NCBI GenBank assembly: GCA_029204225.1
Contig: MU832206.1
Location: 1-64,000 of the forward strand
Source of the DNA: Diphasiastrum complanatum
Taxonomy: Eukaryota > Streptophyta > Lycopodiopsida > Lycopodiales > Lycopodiaceae
Length of the DNA: 64,000 bases
Reading direction: 5' to 3'
Below the pieces are notes generated by a model that was not told the origin of the DNA, made no database searches, and saw only the letters and a program-made list of their open reading frames with translations. Below are positions 55,313 through 64,000 of this stretch, in pieces (position 1 is the stretch's first letter; each line of letters starts with the position of its first letter). The position numbers and the translations under genes are program-made.

Positions 55313-56371
55313 TGTTAGATTTCTTATGCTCAGCCTTAAACAAATCGTTCAAGTAATGAGCATCCTGAAAATTTGAAGGTCAACTACATGTTTTTGGACC
55401 TTCACATTTTTTTCCCTTTTTAAGATTCTTTTTGCCTTAACCATTTTTAGGCCCCTTTGTCTTTTTTGCACTTTAGCGAAAAAAGCGAGACAGTGGCCAA
55501 GTGGCCAGAATGCCTTGGAAACCACTCCAAAAGCCCTTTGCCTCTTTCACCTTTTTCACCCCTTCGCGAAAAATGTGACAAAGTGGTTAGAATGCCTTTA
55601 AAACCATTTTAAGGCACCTTTGGCTTTTTCGACATTTTCGTTAATCTAAGGCAACTTCTGATTTTCACTGCCTTTAGTCTAAAGCACCTTCGCCTTCTTC
55701 GCTGCCTTTAGTCTAAGACACTTTTCAGCTTTTTCGCCTTTTTCGTTGTCTTAAATCTAAGGCAACTTCTGTTTTTCGCTGCCTTTAGTCTAAACCACCT
55801 TCACCTTCTTCGTTGCCTTTAGTCTACGGCACTTTTCGTCTTTTTCACCTTCTTCACTACCTTAAATAAAAGGGCACATCTAATCTAAGGGCACCTTTAG
55901 TCTAAGGGCACCTTGAGGAACTGCTGACCTTAAGTCTAAGGGCACCTTCAAGTTTTTTGGGTTTTTCGACCTTTTCGCATTTTTGCTGCATTAGCAGACC
56001 GACGTCGCCAACTTATAAGCAGCCCTAGAAACAACTGGACAACCAAATATCCCAAAGGCGGTTAGCAGTTACCAACTTTGTACATATACATGCTATGTAA
56101 GTGCTAATTGAAATTCTCTTTTAGATCAGAGTTATCTGTAGCCAGCATTATCACGCCCAGCAAGCTGAAGTTATTACTTCAAGCCATTGTACTCAATGTT
56201 GATTTTTATCAAAGTGCAATTTTTGTTTCACTATTGCGTCATTCATTTGCGCAAACTGTATGAATTCTTCTACTTTAATATTTCTGCTGCTAACTGTTGT
56301 GTTTTAGCTCCTAAACGCCTACGCTCTGAGCTTCGAGCTTTCGCTGCACTCACGCCCACCGTTTTGTGACA
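55313..56371 (+). repeat. 5' LTR of element F
   Basis: It starts TGTTAGATTTCTTATGC and ends GTTTTGTGACA. Positions 55430-55990 form a degenerate array of AAGGCACCTTCGGCTTTTTCG-like words. The TATA-containing segment found in the 3' LTR is missing at about 56090. Confidence 0.92.
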
Positions 56372-56382
56372 TGGTATCAGAG
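56372..56382 (+). other. Primer-binding site of element F
   Basis: TGGTATCAGAG directly follows the 5' LTR (initiator-Met type). Confidence 0.9.
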
Positions 56383-56454
56383 TAGGCATTTCAGTAATCT
56401 GCATTTCTACTGCGGATTATCAGTCTTGTTTCTATCAAGATGACTTTCTAGCAA

Positions 56455-57250
56455 ATGCGCAGCCATCAGTATTCAGACAATCGTTGTTTCTACCAACGAT
56501 CTAGTCCAACCAGAATGGATCCATCATCCAGTTCAACTGATATGTTGTGGCATTTCAAACTTGGCCATCTTAACTACAACAATATTCAACAAATGTCAGT
56601 TCAGAGTCTAGTACAAGATCTTCCTTCAGTCAGCAAGCCAACTTCTCCATGTGAAAGCTGTATTATCAGCAAGCATGCTAGAAGTCCCTTCAGTTCAGAC
56701 TCAGTTCATACATCCAAGGGCTTGCTTGACCTTGTACACAACGACATTTGTGACCTGATGCAGACTGCTTCCATAGGGGGATCTCTCTATTTTCTAACCT
56801 TCATTGATGACTTCTCTGGAAGCACTGCAACCTACTATATGAGGAACAAATCTGAAGCATTCAAGTCCTTCAAGCAGAAAACCAGATCTAGAGGAAGATC
56901 AAGGCCCTATGCACAAATGGAGGGGGAGAGTACATCTCCACAGAATTCAAGGAGCTTTGCAAGGCCAACGGGATACTTTAACAATACACAACTAGCTACT
57001 CACCTCAGTCCAATGGTGTAGCTGAGCGGAAGAATCGGACACTCATCAAAAGTGCCAAGAGCATGATGGCCCATGCCTCTCTTTCAAAGAAGGTCTGGAC
57101 AGAAGTTGTTACTACAACTGCCTACTTGCAGAATAGATCCATCACCAAAGCCCTGAATGGCAAGGCACTTTGTGAGGTGTGGACAGGATCGAAACCATCA
57201 CTCAAACATATTCAAGTGTTTGGATGCATCGCTTTCGCTTAGATCCCTGA
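56455..57250 (+). pseudogene. Copia pre-integrase and integrase remnant (element F)
   Basis: The 188-codon frame (56455-57021) begins 84 bp after the primer-binding site with the pre-integrase finger (LWHFKLGHLNYNN ... CESCIISKHARS), so gag and protease are deleted. Integrase follows: LDLVHNDICDL with the first Asp, and LYFLTFIDDFSGS. After a frameshift come GEYISTEFKELCKANGIL and TSYSPQSNGVAERKN with the final Glu, then VWTGSKPSLKHIQVFGCIAF before a stop at about 57240. A C-terminal part continues to about 57480. Confidence 0.82.
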
Positions 57251-57483
57251 GGATCTAAGAAAAAAGCTAGATGACAAGAGCAGAAAAACAATCTTCATCG
57301 GCTATTCCCCAGACCACAAGGCATACAAGCTCTACAATTTGGATACCGAGAAGGCATTCACTAGTAGAAATGTCATTTTTGTGAAAGACCAGTTCATGGA
57401 CCACAAAGGAAAAGTTGCTGATAAATTTGACTCTGGGATCGAACAACCAGTAAATTCTGATCCAGAGAGTCAACTATAGAATC

Positions 57484-58530
57484 TCGATGCTAACTCAGAC
57501 GATGAGTCAGAACCTCAATGAATCAACCCGCATCAGAGGAACAAAGTTCAACCCAGAAAGTTGAACAGGCCTAGAGCCTCCATCCAGATTTATGGATGAT
57601 CCGGCCTGCTACTTTGTGTAGGAACCAAACACCGTTTCTGAGGCGATGTCTACTTCTGATACTGACCAGTGGAAAGTAGTGATGGACATTGAATTTGATT
57701 CTCTTATAGAGAATCAAACATGGACACTCACTGAGCTGCCAAAGGATCGTAACCCAATTCCATGCAAATGGATATTCAAGGCAAAGTACGATGCTGAAGG
57801 AAGGCTAAATCGTTACAAGGCCAGGCTACTCACCAAAGGCTTTTCCCATATTCCAGATCTAGATCAAAAACCTTCAGTCCAGTTGTCAAGCATGTTTCGA
57901 TCCGCCTACTCCTCTCCTTTGCAGCCACAGCAGATCTTGAAGTCCACCAGATGGATGTCAAGAACACTTTCCTCAATTGAACCATCGAAAAGGAAATCTA
58001 TATGACGCAGCCATAGGGATACAAACTCAACGACAAGCAACAGCACCTTGTATGCAAAATTAACAAGGCATTCTACGGGCTGAAACAGTCACCCAGAGCT
58101 TGGTTCCAGAAGATCAATGCATTTTTGATAGAGAATGGTTTTATTCCAAAGTCAGCAGACTTGAATGTCTACTTCAAGTTTGTATCAGAATACTTCATCA
58201 TGATCACTCTCTATGTTGATGATACACTCTTATTCAGTAATAATCTGAATCTGATGAACGATACAAAATGCATATTGGCCCAGTAATACAAGATGATTGA
58301 CATGGGTCCAGAGCACTATTGTCTCGAAATCCAAATTCAACGAGATCGACCTAGCAGACTGATCTTTATCAGTCAGCAACGATATCTCAACAATGTGCTT
58401 AGAAAGTATGGAATGGCCAACTGCAAACCCAGTCACTTTCCACTCGACCCTGGACTAAAGCTATCAAAGGAACAGACTCTTCAAACCAGACCTTGCATAT
58501 TCGATCGGTACACTCAGCAGTTCCTGTCAA
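57484..58530 (+). pseudogene. Copia reverse transcriptase remnant (element F)
   Basis: ENQTWTLTELPKDRNPIPCK then WIFKAKYDAEGRLNRYKARL lies in the frame 57646-58005, after which the frame shifts through the first-Asp block (LEVHQMDVK near 57940). FYGLKQSPRAWFQKINAFLI and ITLYVDDTLLFSN with an intact YVDD box (about 58205-58235) follow. A stop comes near 58285, then IDMGPEHYCLEIQIQRDRPS and QRYLNNVLRKYGMANCKPS. At least two frameshifts and a stop make it non-functional. Confidence 0.85.
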
Positions 58531-59120
58531 ATCTAGGCGTAGCTCATTGGAAAGCACTAACAAAGGTCATGAAGTACATCCAAGCAATGAAAACTCTCAA
58601 CATCTGCTACGAAGGCATCCAAACTGCCAACATCCTTGAAGCCTACACAGATGCGGATTGAGCAGGAGATGTCGACACCAGAAAATCAACTTCTGGATTT
58701 GAATTTTTATACAACCAAGGTCCAATCTCATGGAACAGTCAAAAGCAGACCTCAGTTGTATTATCATCAATGGAATCCAAATACATAGCTGCCACGAATG
58801 CAACCAAAGAGGCAATCGGGTTGAGGCAACATCTTGCAAACCTCAATCTTACACAAACACTTCCTACAACAATCTATTGTGACAATCAAAGCACAATAGT
58901 GCTTTCTCTCAATCCGAGATTTCACTCTCAAAGCAAACATATAGAAATCAGGTATCACTACCTTAGAGAGAAAGTGCACAACAAGGAAGTAGAATTGATT
59001 TTCTGCAGAACAAACTACATGGCAGCAATTTACTTCACAATAGCTCTATCAAAGGAGCAACATCTCATATTTAACGATGTGTTGAATCTGAAGATCAAAG
59101 TTTTTCAAGATCCACATTAA
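58531..59120 (+). pseudogene. Copia RNase H remnant (element F)
   Basis: WKALTKVMKYIQAMKTLNIC, ILEAYTDAD with a stop in place of the Trp, AGDVDTRKSTSGFEFLYNQG, then (58770-59120) SKYIAATNATKEAIGLRQHL, IYCDNQSTIVLSLNPRFHS, KHIEIRYHYLREKV. The frame ends with TAA next to the purine tract, which confirms the polyprotein end. Confidence 0.85.
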
Positions 59121-59127
59121 GGGGGAG

Positions 59128-60199
59128 TGTTAGATTTCTTATGCTCAGCCTTAAACAAATCATTCAAGTAATGAGCATCCTGAAAACCGAAGGTTGACTA
59201 CATGTTTTCGGACCTTCACATTTTTTTTTTTTAAGATTCTTTTTGCCTTAACCATTTTTAGGCACCTTCACCTTTGCCTCTTTCGCCTTTTTCACCCCTT
59301 CGCGAAAAATGTGACAAAGTGGTTAGAATGCCTTAAGAATCATTCTAAGGCACCTTCGGCTTTTTCGACATTTTCGTTGTCTTGAATCTAAGGCAACTTC
59401 TGTTTCTCGTTGCCTTTAGTCTAAAGCACCTTCGCCTTCTTCGATGCCTTTAGTCTAAGGCACTTTTCGACTTTTTTTGCCTTTTTCGATGACTTAAATC
59501 TAAGGCAACTTCTGTTTTTCGCTAACATTAGTCTAAAGCACCTTCGCTTTCTTCGCTGACTTTAGTCTATGGCACTTTTCGGCTTTCTCACCTTCTTCGC
59601 TGCCTTAAATAGAAGGGCACATCTAATCTAAGGGCAACTTTAGTCTAAGGGCACCTTCAGGAATTGCTGACCTTCAGTCTAAGGGCACCTTCGAGTTTTT
59701 TGGATTTTTCAGGTTTTTTGACCTTTTCGTGTTTTTGCTGCATTGGCAGACCGACGTCACCAACTTATAAGCAACCCTAGAAACATCTAGACAACCAATA
59801 TCCCAAAGGCGATTAGCGGTTACCAACTTTGTACATATACAAACTGGCATAAATAGCATTAAAGGCTTGTAAAATATTTGTCTCTCGACACTTGTAAATA
59901 TATATACTAGCTGAATCAAGCTATGTAAGTGTTAATTGAAATTCTCTTTCAGATCAGAGTTATCTGTAGCCAGCGTTATCACGCTCAACAAGTTGAAGTT
60001 ATTACTTCAAGCCATTGTACTCACTGTTGATTTTTATCAGAGTGCAATTTTTGTCTCACTACTGCGTCGTTCGTTTGCGCAAACTGTATGAATTATTCTA
60101 CTTGAATATTTCTGCTGCTAATTGTTGCGTTTCCGTTCCTACACGCCTATGCTCTAAGCTTCGAGCTTCCGCTGCGCTCACGCCCACCGTTTTGCGACA
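59128..60199 (+). repeat. 3' LTR of element F
   Basis: 1,072 bp, starting after the GGGGGAG tract. It carries the same CACCTTCG/TTTTTCG array as the 5' LTR and a TATA-like GCATAAATAGC near 59857, and ends GTTTTGCGACA before ATGTT. Confidence 0.92.
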
Positions 60200-60204
60200 A
60201 TGTT

Positions 60205-60900
60205 GAGTGACCTAAAGCCATCTTTTCTCTCTATCTCTGTGGATTTGAACACCGAGACAATAATGAGCTTTGCCCATATTTGTCATGTAGAACAACATCT
60301 TCTTCACATCTTTTATCAATTCGACACTATTGTTAAAAAGCAGTGTGTCATCTACATAAAAGGTAATAACAATAAAAGAATATTGTACTGACTTGAAGTG
60401 GGCATTCTCTAAAGTGCTTGGGTTATAAGCATGTTCGATAAGGAAAGTGTTGATTTTTTGGAACCAAGTTCAAGCAGATTACTTCAAGCCATAAAGTGCT
60501 TTATAGAGTTTGCATACATGATTCTTTTTTTTGTTGAGTACATAACTAGATCATGTAGATATCTTCTGTGATAACTCCATTAAGATAGATTGTCTATACA
60601 TCCATCTGATGTATCTCTAGATTAACTACAACAACATATGATAGAAGTGTCCCGATTGAAGAATGCTTGACCATAGAACTAAAAGTCTCATTGTAGTCAC
60701 TATTGGGAATATGAGAAAATCCTCTTGCTACTAGTGGAGCTTTCCTTTGATCAATACTTCCATCTGTGCTGTATTTGATTTTGAATATCCATTTGTAATC
60801 AACTACATTTTTCTGATAGGTAATTCGACAATAGTCCATGTTTGATTCTTGATGAGAAAAGAAAATTGCTTCTTTTCAAATATCGGAGTTTGATTGACCG
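60205..60900 (-). pseudogene. Copia reverse transcriptase remnant (element D)
   Basis: From right to left: MDYCRITYQKNVVDYKWIFK, STDGSIDQRKAPLVARGFSH and VNLEIHQMDV with the first Asp (60594-60839); a KALYGLK-type segment near 60480; and a YVDD-like FYVDDTLLFNN near 60315-60360. MGKAHYCLGVQIHRD follows and runs into the F insertion. Frames shift several times. Confidence 0.82.
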
Positions 60901-61141
60901 AGTGTTTTTCTGGCAATCATTGGCTCTCGAATGAGATAACAAACAGAATCATCAATGTACCTTATAGGTGGTCTATGATCTCTTGTAGATATTCTAGGAG
61001 ATGGTTGAGGCTGATTATCTAGAACTTGGTTCTGTTGTTGCTAAGCTTCAGTATCTTCTTCTGATATGATATTGATAAGTTGCCCGTTTTGTAATATACT
61101 TGGACTTTCGACAGGAACAATCAGAGTGTCCGATAGCTCAA

Positions 61142-62165
61142 TTATAGGAATATTACCCTTGCCTTTGAGATTGTGAAACTGATCCTCGATAAAATTAGTC
61201 TATATAAGTATCCATGCCTCTTGTCGAGTGCAAGGATCTTATTTGTCCTATCGACAATTCGACATTGATCAGACTCATACTCTATCCTATGACCTAAATC
61301 AATAATTCTACTTAATGAAAACAAATTTATAGAGTTTGGGTACATGTAAAACATTTGATATATTTTGAATTGATCATGCTGGAACATCAATCTTATAGTG
61401 CCTTCACCTTCAATAGTATGTGTACTATCGTCGCCAAGATGAACAAATTTCTTTGTGATGTAAGGTGTATAGGACCGAAAATGCTCACGACGACTAGTCA
61501 TATGTTAAGTAGCTCCATAATCCAAAAATCAATAGTTATTGACTTGCATCTTTTGGTTTCTAACCATAAATGCTCCTTCTTCCATGTCGAGTATGGGAGA
61601 TTGAGATGATATTGTAACTGCATCCACTTGCTGATCTGGCTTGTTGGCATTCTTTGCTTTCAATATTATGCAATCCTTCAGCAACAACATAGTGATAAAT
61701 TTGGTGAGAATTACATCTGAGTGTGTCATAATGATTATCACCCAGTTTTTATACGTAGAAGACAAATTCGATAGCAATGTCATAGTTGCATCTTGATCCA
61801 ACAGTTATCATATGCTACAAGAGATGCTTGAATTGGTTAACGTGATTATGAAGAGATTCACCATTCGACATCTTGAGTGAGATTCAACTTGGAAGTCACG
61901 TCCCTCACATCATATAGTGTGCTCAGGATGTCCCACACTTCTTTTGAGTTTGAAGTTTAGATATATGGCCAATTTGAGTGTCTGATATATTGAGAATGAT
62001 GAGCGCAAAAGCTTTACCATCCTTCGATTTTCATTTAGAGTTGATTGTGTCATCTTCAAGCTTCAATTCGATACATGTGACAACATCCCACAACTCGTTG
62101 GCAATATTGAAATTTGATACCATATATTGAAGATTATGAGCAAACTTGCTCTGATACTAGATATA
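61142..62165 (-). pseudogene. Copia gag and protease remnant (element D)
   Basis: Gag pieces lie at 61529-62165 (MTLLSNLSSTYKNWVIIIMT). The protease/pre-integrase lead-in is at 61142-61501 (MTSRREHFRSYTPYITKKFV, HLGDDSTHTIEGEGTIRL, TNKILALDKRHGYLYRL). After that the sequence passes, with the integrase missing, to the RT lead-in (SPRISTRDHRPPIRYIDDS near 60960-61010). It is homologous to element A 11827-12650. Confidence 0.78.
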
Positions 62166-62177
62166 GCTCTAATACCA
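62166..62177 (-). other. Primer-binding site of element D
   Basis: The minus strand reads TGGTATTAGAGC, one change from the initiator-Met consensus, immediately after the 5' LTR. Confidence 0.85.
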
Positions 62178-63056
62178 TGTTGGAAGAAGAAAAGATGATA
62201 TGATAGTAATAAAATTGAAGTCGAAAGACGAGTTATCAGGCTCTACGGAATAATCCTTCTTCTAATGTATGACTACGCCGATAAAAAATGAACAAAGCTA
62301 TTGCGACAATTGTCACATTTGTACTTTCAGTAACTAACTTTGAAATCATTAGTACTAAAGTGATTTTGTAGACAAACAATTACAAAGTATAATTGATAGA
62401 TATAGAATATTGCATTATCGAAATATTTGACAATTCAAACTAATCGATAAGAGATTTAACAAACACCAAATAACTTCAGAGAAGCTTGCATGCATTCTGA
62501 CATAATACTGAATGCAATAAAAAGGTATGATTGATTCAGTAAGTAGTACAAATCATATGATTCGACTACAAAACAATAGCGGATAGAATCGCTCACTCTA
62601 AACTATCTTTGAGTAACTGATAACTCTGTTTGATGCACTTTCGCTAATAAGCAATAAGCGCTGCTAGCAATATTCAAAGTAGAAACTCTATTGTTCATTA
62701 TCTCTCTCTCTTTCATGATCAAATATTTATACTAATGAGGAATGTGGTTTAGGCTTATCCAATCAAGACAACTGATTAGATCATAGGTTGCAATTAGAGC
62801 TTAGCCACAATGAGTTGTCATCCATCTAGTTAGGACTTCTTGGAAATTTACTTGCTAACCAACTCGGGTAAGTCGTTAACTTCATAACAGACGGAAACAG
62901 CCTTTGACACCTTCAATAGTTCATTGTTGTCGAAGCCACATGTTGAGCGATTCTCGTGTATTTATGTAGATTGCGTAGAAACACAAATAAAACTACAGAG
63001 TTGGATAAATGAATGGATGCAGATTAAATATAGGATTATAGAAAAATAATCGAACA
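62178..63056 (-). repeat. 5' LTR of element D
   Basis: TGTTGGAAG...AATCGAACA on the plus strand, 879 bp. It aligns in blocks with 53166-54440 (for example GGCTCTA(C/T)G(G/A)AATAATCC-like, TAGACAAACA, TTCAGTAAGTA, CTCTGTTTGAT). Confidence 0.75.
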
Positions 63057-63655
63057 TTTGATAAGGCAATACTCCTCAAATTTGGTTGAGATGTATTCTC
63101 CACCATTGTCTAACCTCAATGCTTTGATTCTTTTACTAGTTATGAGTTTCGCTCCTTGGATTATTTGAAGAGGTTGAAAGCCTCTGATTTTTGCTTTATG
63201 AAATAAATGACTATTCCTTTCAAAAATCCATAGATAAATGTAACAAAGTACTTTGCACTAACCAAATATAAAGTTTGCATTGGGCTGTATATGTCTGAAT
63301 GAACAACATCAAGAACATCTTTTGCTATATGCTTATGACTTGACCTCAAAGGAATCATAGTCTACTTTCCAACAATGCAACTATGAGAGATAGGGAAATC
63401 GATTCTCTTATTTGGATAATTGAGATCAAGTACAAGAGATTTTCTAAACATGTTCAATATAGATGCATGATTCAAGTGCCCAAGCCTATAGTGCCCAAAT
63501 AATGTTGTATTAGCTAGAACAAAAGTATTCAAAGCTTGACTTATGTTAAAATAACAATAACACAATCTATATAAGTATCCATGTCTCTTGTCGAGTGCAA
63601 GGATCTTATTTGTCTTATCGTCAATTTTGCATGAATCAGATTCGAACTCTACCCT
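63057..63655 (-). pseudogene. Copia pre-integrase/integrase fragment (element E)
   Basis: 63362-63658 reads TNKILALDKRHGYLYRL (shared with element D), then LFGHYRLGHLNHASILNM with the HHCC finger start and FPISHSCIVGK. 63161-63358 reads VLDVVHSDIYSPMQ with the first integrase Asp, YFVTFIYGFLKG and KQKSEAFNLFK. The part from 63160 to 63057 encodes the ALRLDNGGEYISTKF-like second-Asp block. The fragment ends at element D's LTR; the expected downstream part is not found on the far side of D. Confidence 0.75.
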
Positions 63656-64000
63656 CACAACTAGAAAACTCTGTGTTTATCCACGTAGAGTATCCACGTG
63701 ACACCTGACACTTAGTCATTATTTCAAAATTTTGTTCGCGTGGATTATCCACGCCAAAAAAAAATTGAACACGCCTTCGGCCAGTCCACGGGTGTTTTTC
63801 TGACACGGCGCCGAAAAATTTATGCGCGTGGATTATCCACGCCAAATTGAATTTTGAAAATTTCGGCAACTGTTTGGGAGGGAAGCTTGGCAACACCGGA
63901 AGGCAGTTTTCGCGTGGATAATCCACGCGAATTTCAGTTTGTACTGCTTCTTCGCTGGACCGGACCGAACATTAAAGATATCCACGTGTCGAACGTTAAA
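63656..64000. repeat. Region with regularly spaced 17-bp palindromes (runs off window)
   Basis: Three perfect palindromes with 8-bp arms, GCGTGGAT-N-ATCCACGC, lie at 63738-63754 and 63826-63842 (centre T) and 63912-63928 (centre A), spaced 88 and 86 bp. Half-sites TATCCACG occur at 63678-63685, 63691-63698 and about 63979-63986. The zone is GC-richer than the rest of the window and begins abruptly where the Copia fragment ends. The short open frames here read through the palindromes and look fortuitous. It may be the subterminal part of a DNA transposon or a satellite-like repeat continuing beyond the window. Confidence 0.7.

Larger units (their letters stand above)
55313..60199 (+). mobile_element. 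Degenerate Ty1/Copia element F nested in element D
   Basis: 5' LTR 55313-56371 (1,059 bp), primer-binding site at 56372 (TGGTATCAGAG), internal region without gag or protease, purine tract 59119-59127 (AAGGGGGAG), and 3' LTR 59128-60199 (1,072 bp). The perfect duplication ATGTT (55308-55312 and 60200-60204) proves insertion into element D. LTRs are similar but carry several indels, including a ~80-bp segment with a TATA-like word present only in the 3' copy. All coding blocks contain stops or frameshifts. Confidence 0.93.
53166..63056 (-). mobile_element. Degenerate Ty1/Copia element D, interrupted by element F
   Basis: In minus-strand order: 5' LTR 62178-63056 (879 bp), primer-binding site 62166-62177 (one mismatch), gag and protease (61142-62165), RT (60200-60900), then element F (55313-60199), RT end and RNase H (54441-55312), 3' LTR 53166-54440 (1,275 bp). 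The reading frame joins across F once one ATGTT copy is removed, giving the VTQHR-IHNMLI segment of RT, so D is one element. Its LTRs are strongly diverged and differ in length, indicating age. Flanks GTTTT and TTTGA do not match. Confidence 0.82.

Noticed and set aside
63636-63926. 96-codon minus-strand frame as a gene
   Set aside because: It runs through the palindromes and into a Copia fragment and has no domain; the palindrome repeats explain its recurring residues.
63738-63928. CRISPR-like spaced repeats
   Set aside because: Only three palindromes with ~70-bp gaps in eukaryotic transposon-rich DNA; unit length and spacing are not those of CRISPR arrays and no cas-like gene is present.
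1-64000. An operon-like or defence-type gene system
   Set aside because: All strong coding signals belong to retroelements or DNA transposons; no set of co-oriented non-transposon genes is present.

Overview
The window looks like nuclear DNA of a land plant with a large, transposon-packed genome. The evidence is overall AT-richness, Ty1/Copia and Ty3/Gypsy polyprotein remains with plant-type primer-binding sites (initiator-Met tRNA type; one Asp-tRNA type), CACTA-type DNA transposon proteins (a DUF4216 tail), and nested insertions almost throughout. I cannot name the species. I see no convincing intact host gene, rRNA, tRNA or CRISPR array. Nearly every strong coding signal is transposon-derived and most are broken.

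Layout. 0.4-3.3 kb: a compact LTR element without recognisable coding, with two ~408-bp LTRs, unusual AG...CT ends and a CATAC target-site duplication. 4.0-5.7 kb: duplicated Gypsy-like LTR sequence and a retropepsin-like fragment. 5.8-8.5 kb: a CACTA-like DNA element with an exon-structured minus-strand gene. 8.5-10.0 kb: duplicated fragments of an unidentified protein gene. 10.6-15.3 kb: a decayed Copia element (A) with a 1,046-bp 5' LTR. 15.4-15.9 kb: the tail of a CACTA TNP2 transposase. 16.1-20.1 kb: LTR-like DNA and a degenerate gag-like region. 20-24 kb: mostly featureless, with possible isolated exons, a candidate solo LTR and a Gypsy LTR/PBS.

24.6-34.5 kb: relics of a reverse transcriptase gene carrying an N-terminal CxxC zinc finger and a C-terminal extension. 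It is present as a tail-to-tail inverted duplication. The left copy is split at 26,040-32,193 by a young Copia element (I) with an uninterrupted 1,320-codon polyprotein and two 683-bp LTRs that differ at only 2 positions. The right arm of the inverted repeat preserves the empty site of that insertion.

34.5-41.4 kb: mostly unannotatable AT-rich DNA with tandem duplications and a Copia gag fragment. 41.5-48.0 kb: two decayed Gypsy elements, tail to tail. 48.0-50.5 kb: a minus-strand Copia remnant (H) interrupted by a 1,191-bp solo LTR (B) with a perfect ATGGA duplication. 51.1-52.3 kb: a Copia 3' end (C) whose LTR contains a 30-bp foldback. 53.2-63.1 kb: a minus-strand Copia element (D) split by a second Copia element (F, 55,313-60,199, perfect ATGTT duplication). 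63.1-64.0 kb: another Copia fragment (E), then GC-richer DNA with three regularly spaced 17-bp perfect palindromes running off the window edge.

How the parts relate. Elements A, B, C, D and E share LTR or protein similarity and form one Copia family (LTR start TGTTGGATTATT). F is a second family (LTR start TGTTAGATTTCT) and I a third. Only I looks capable of encoding its own proteins. The rest document layered insertion, internal deletion and decay.
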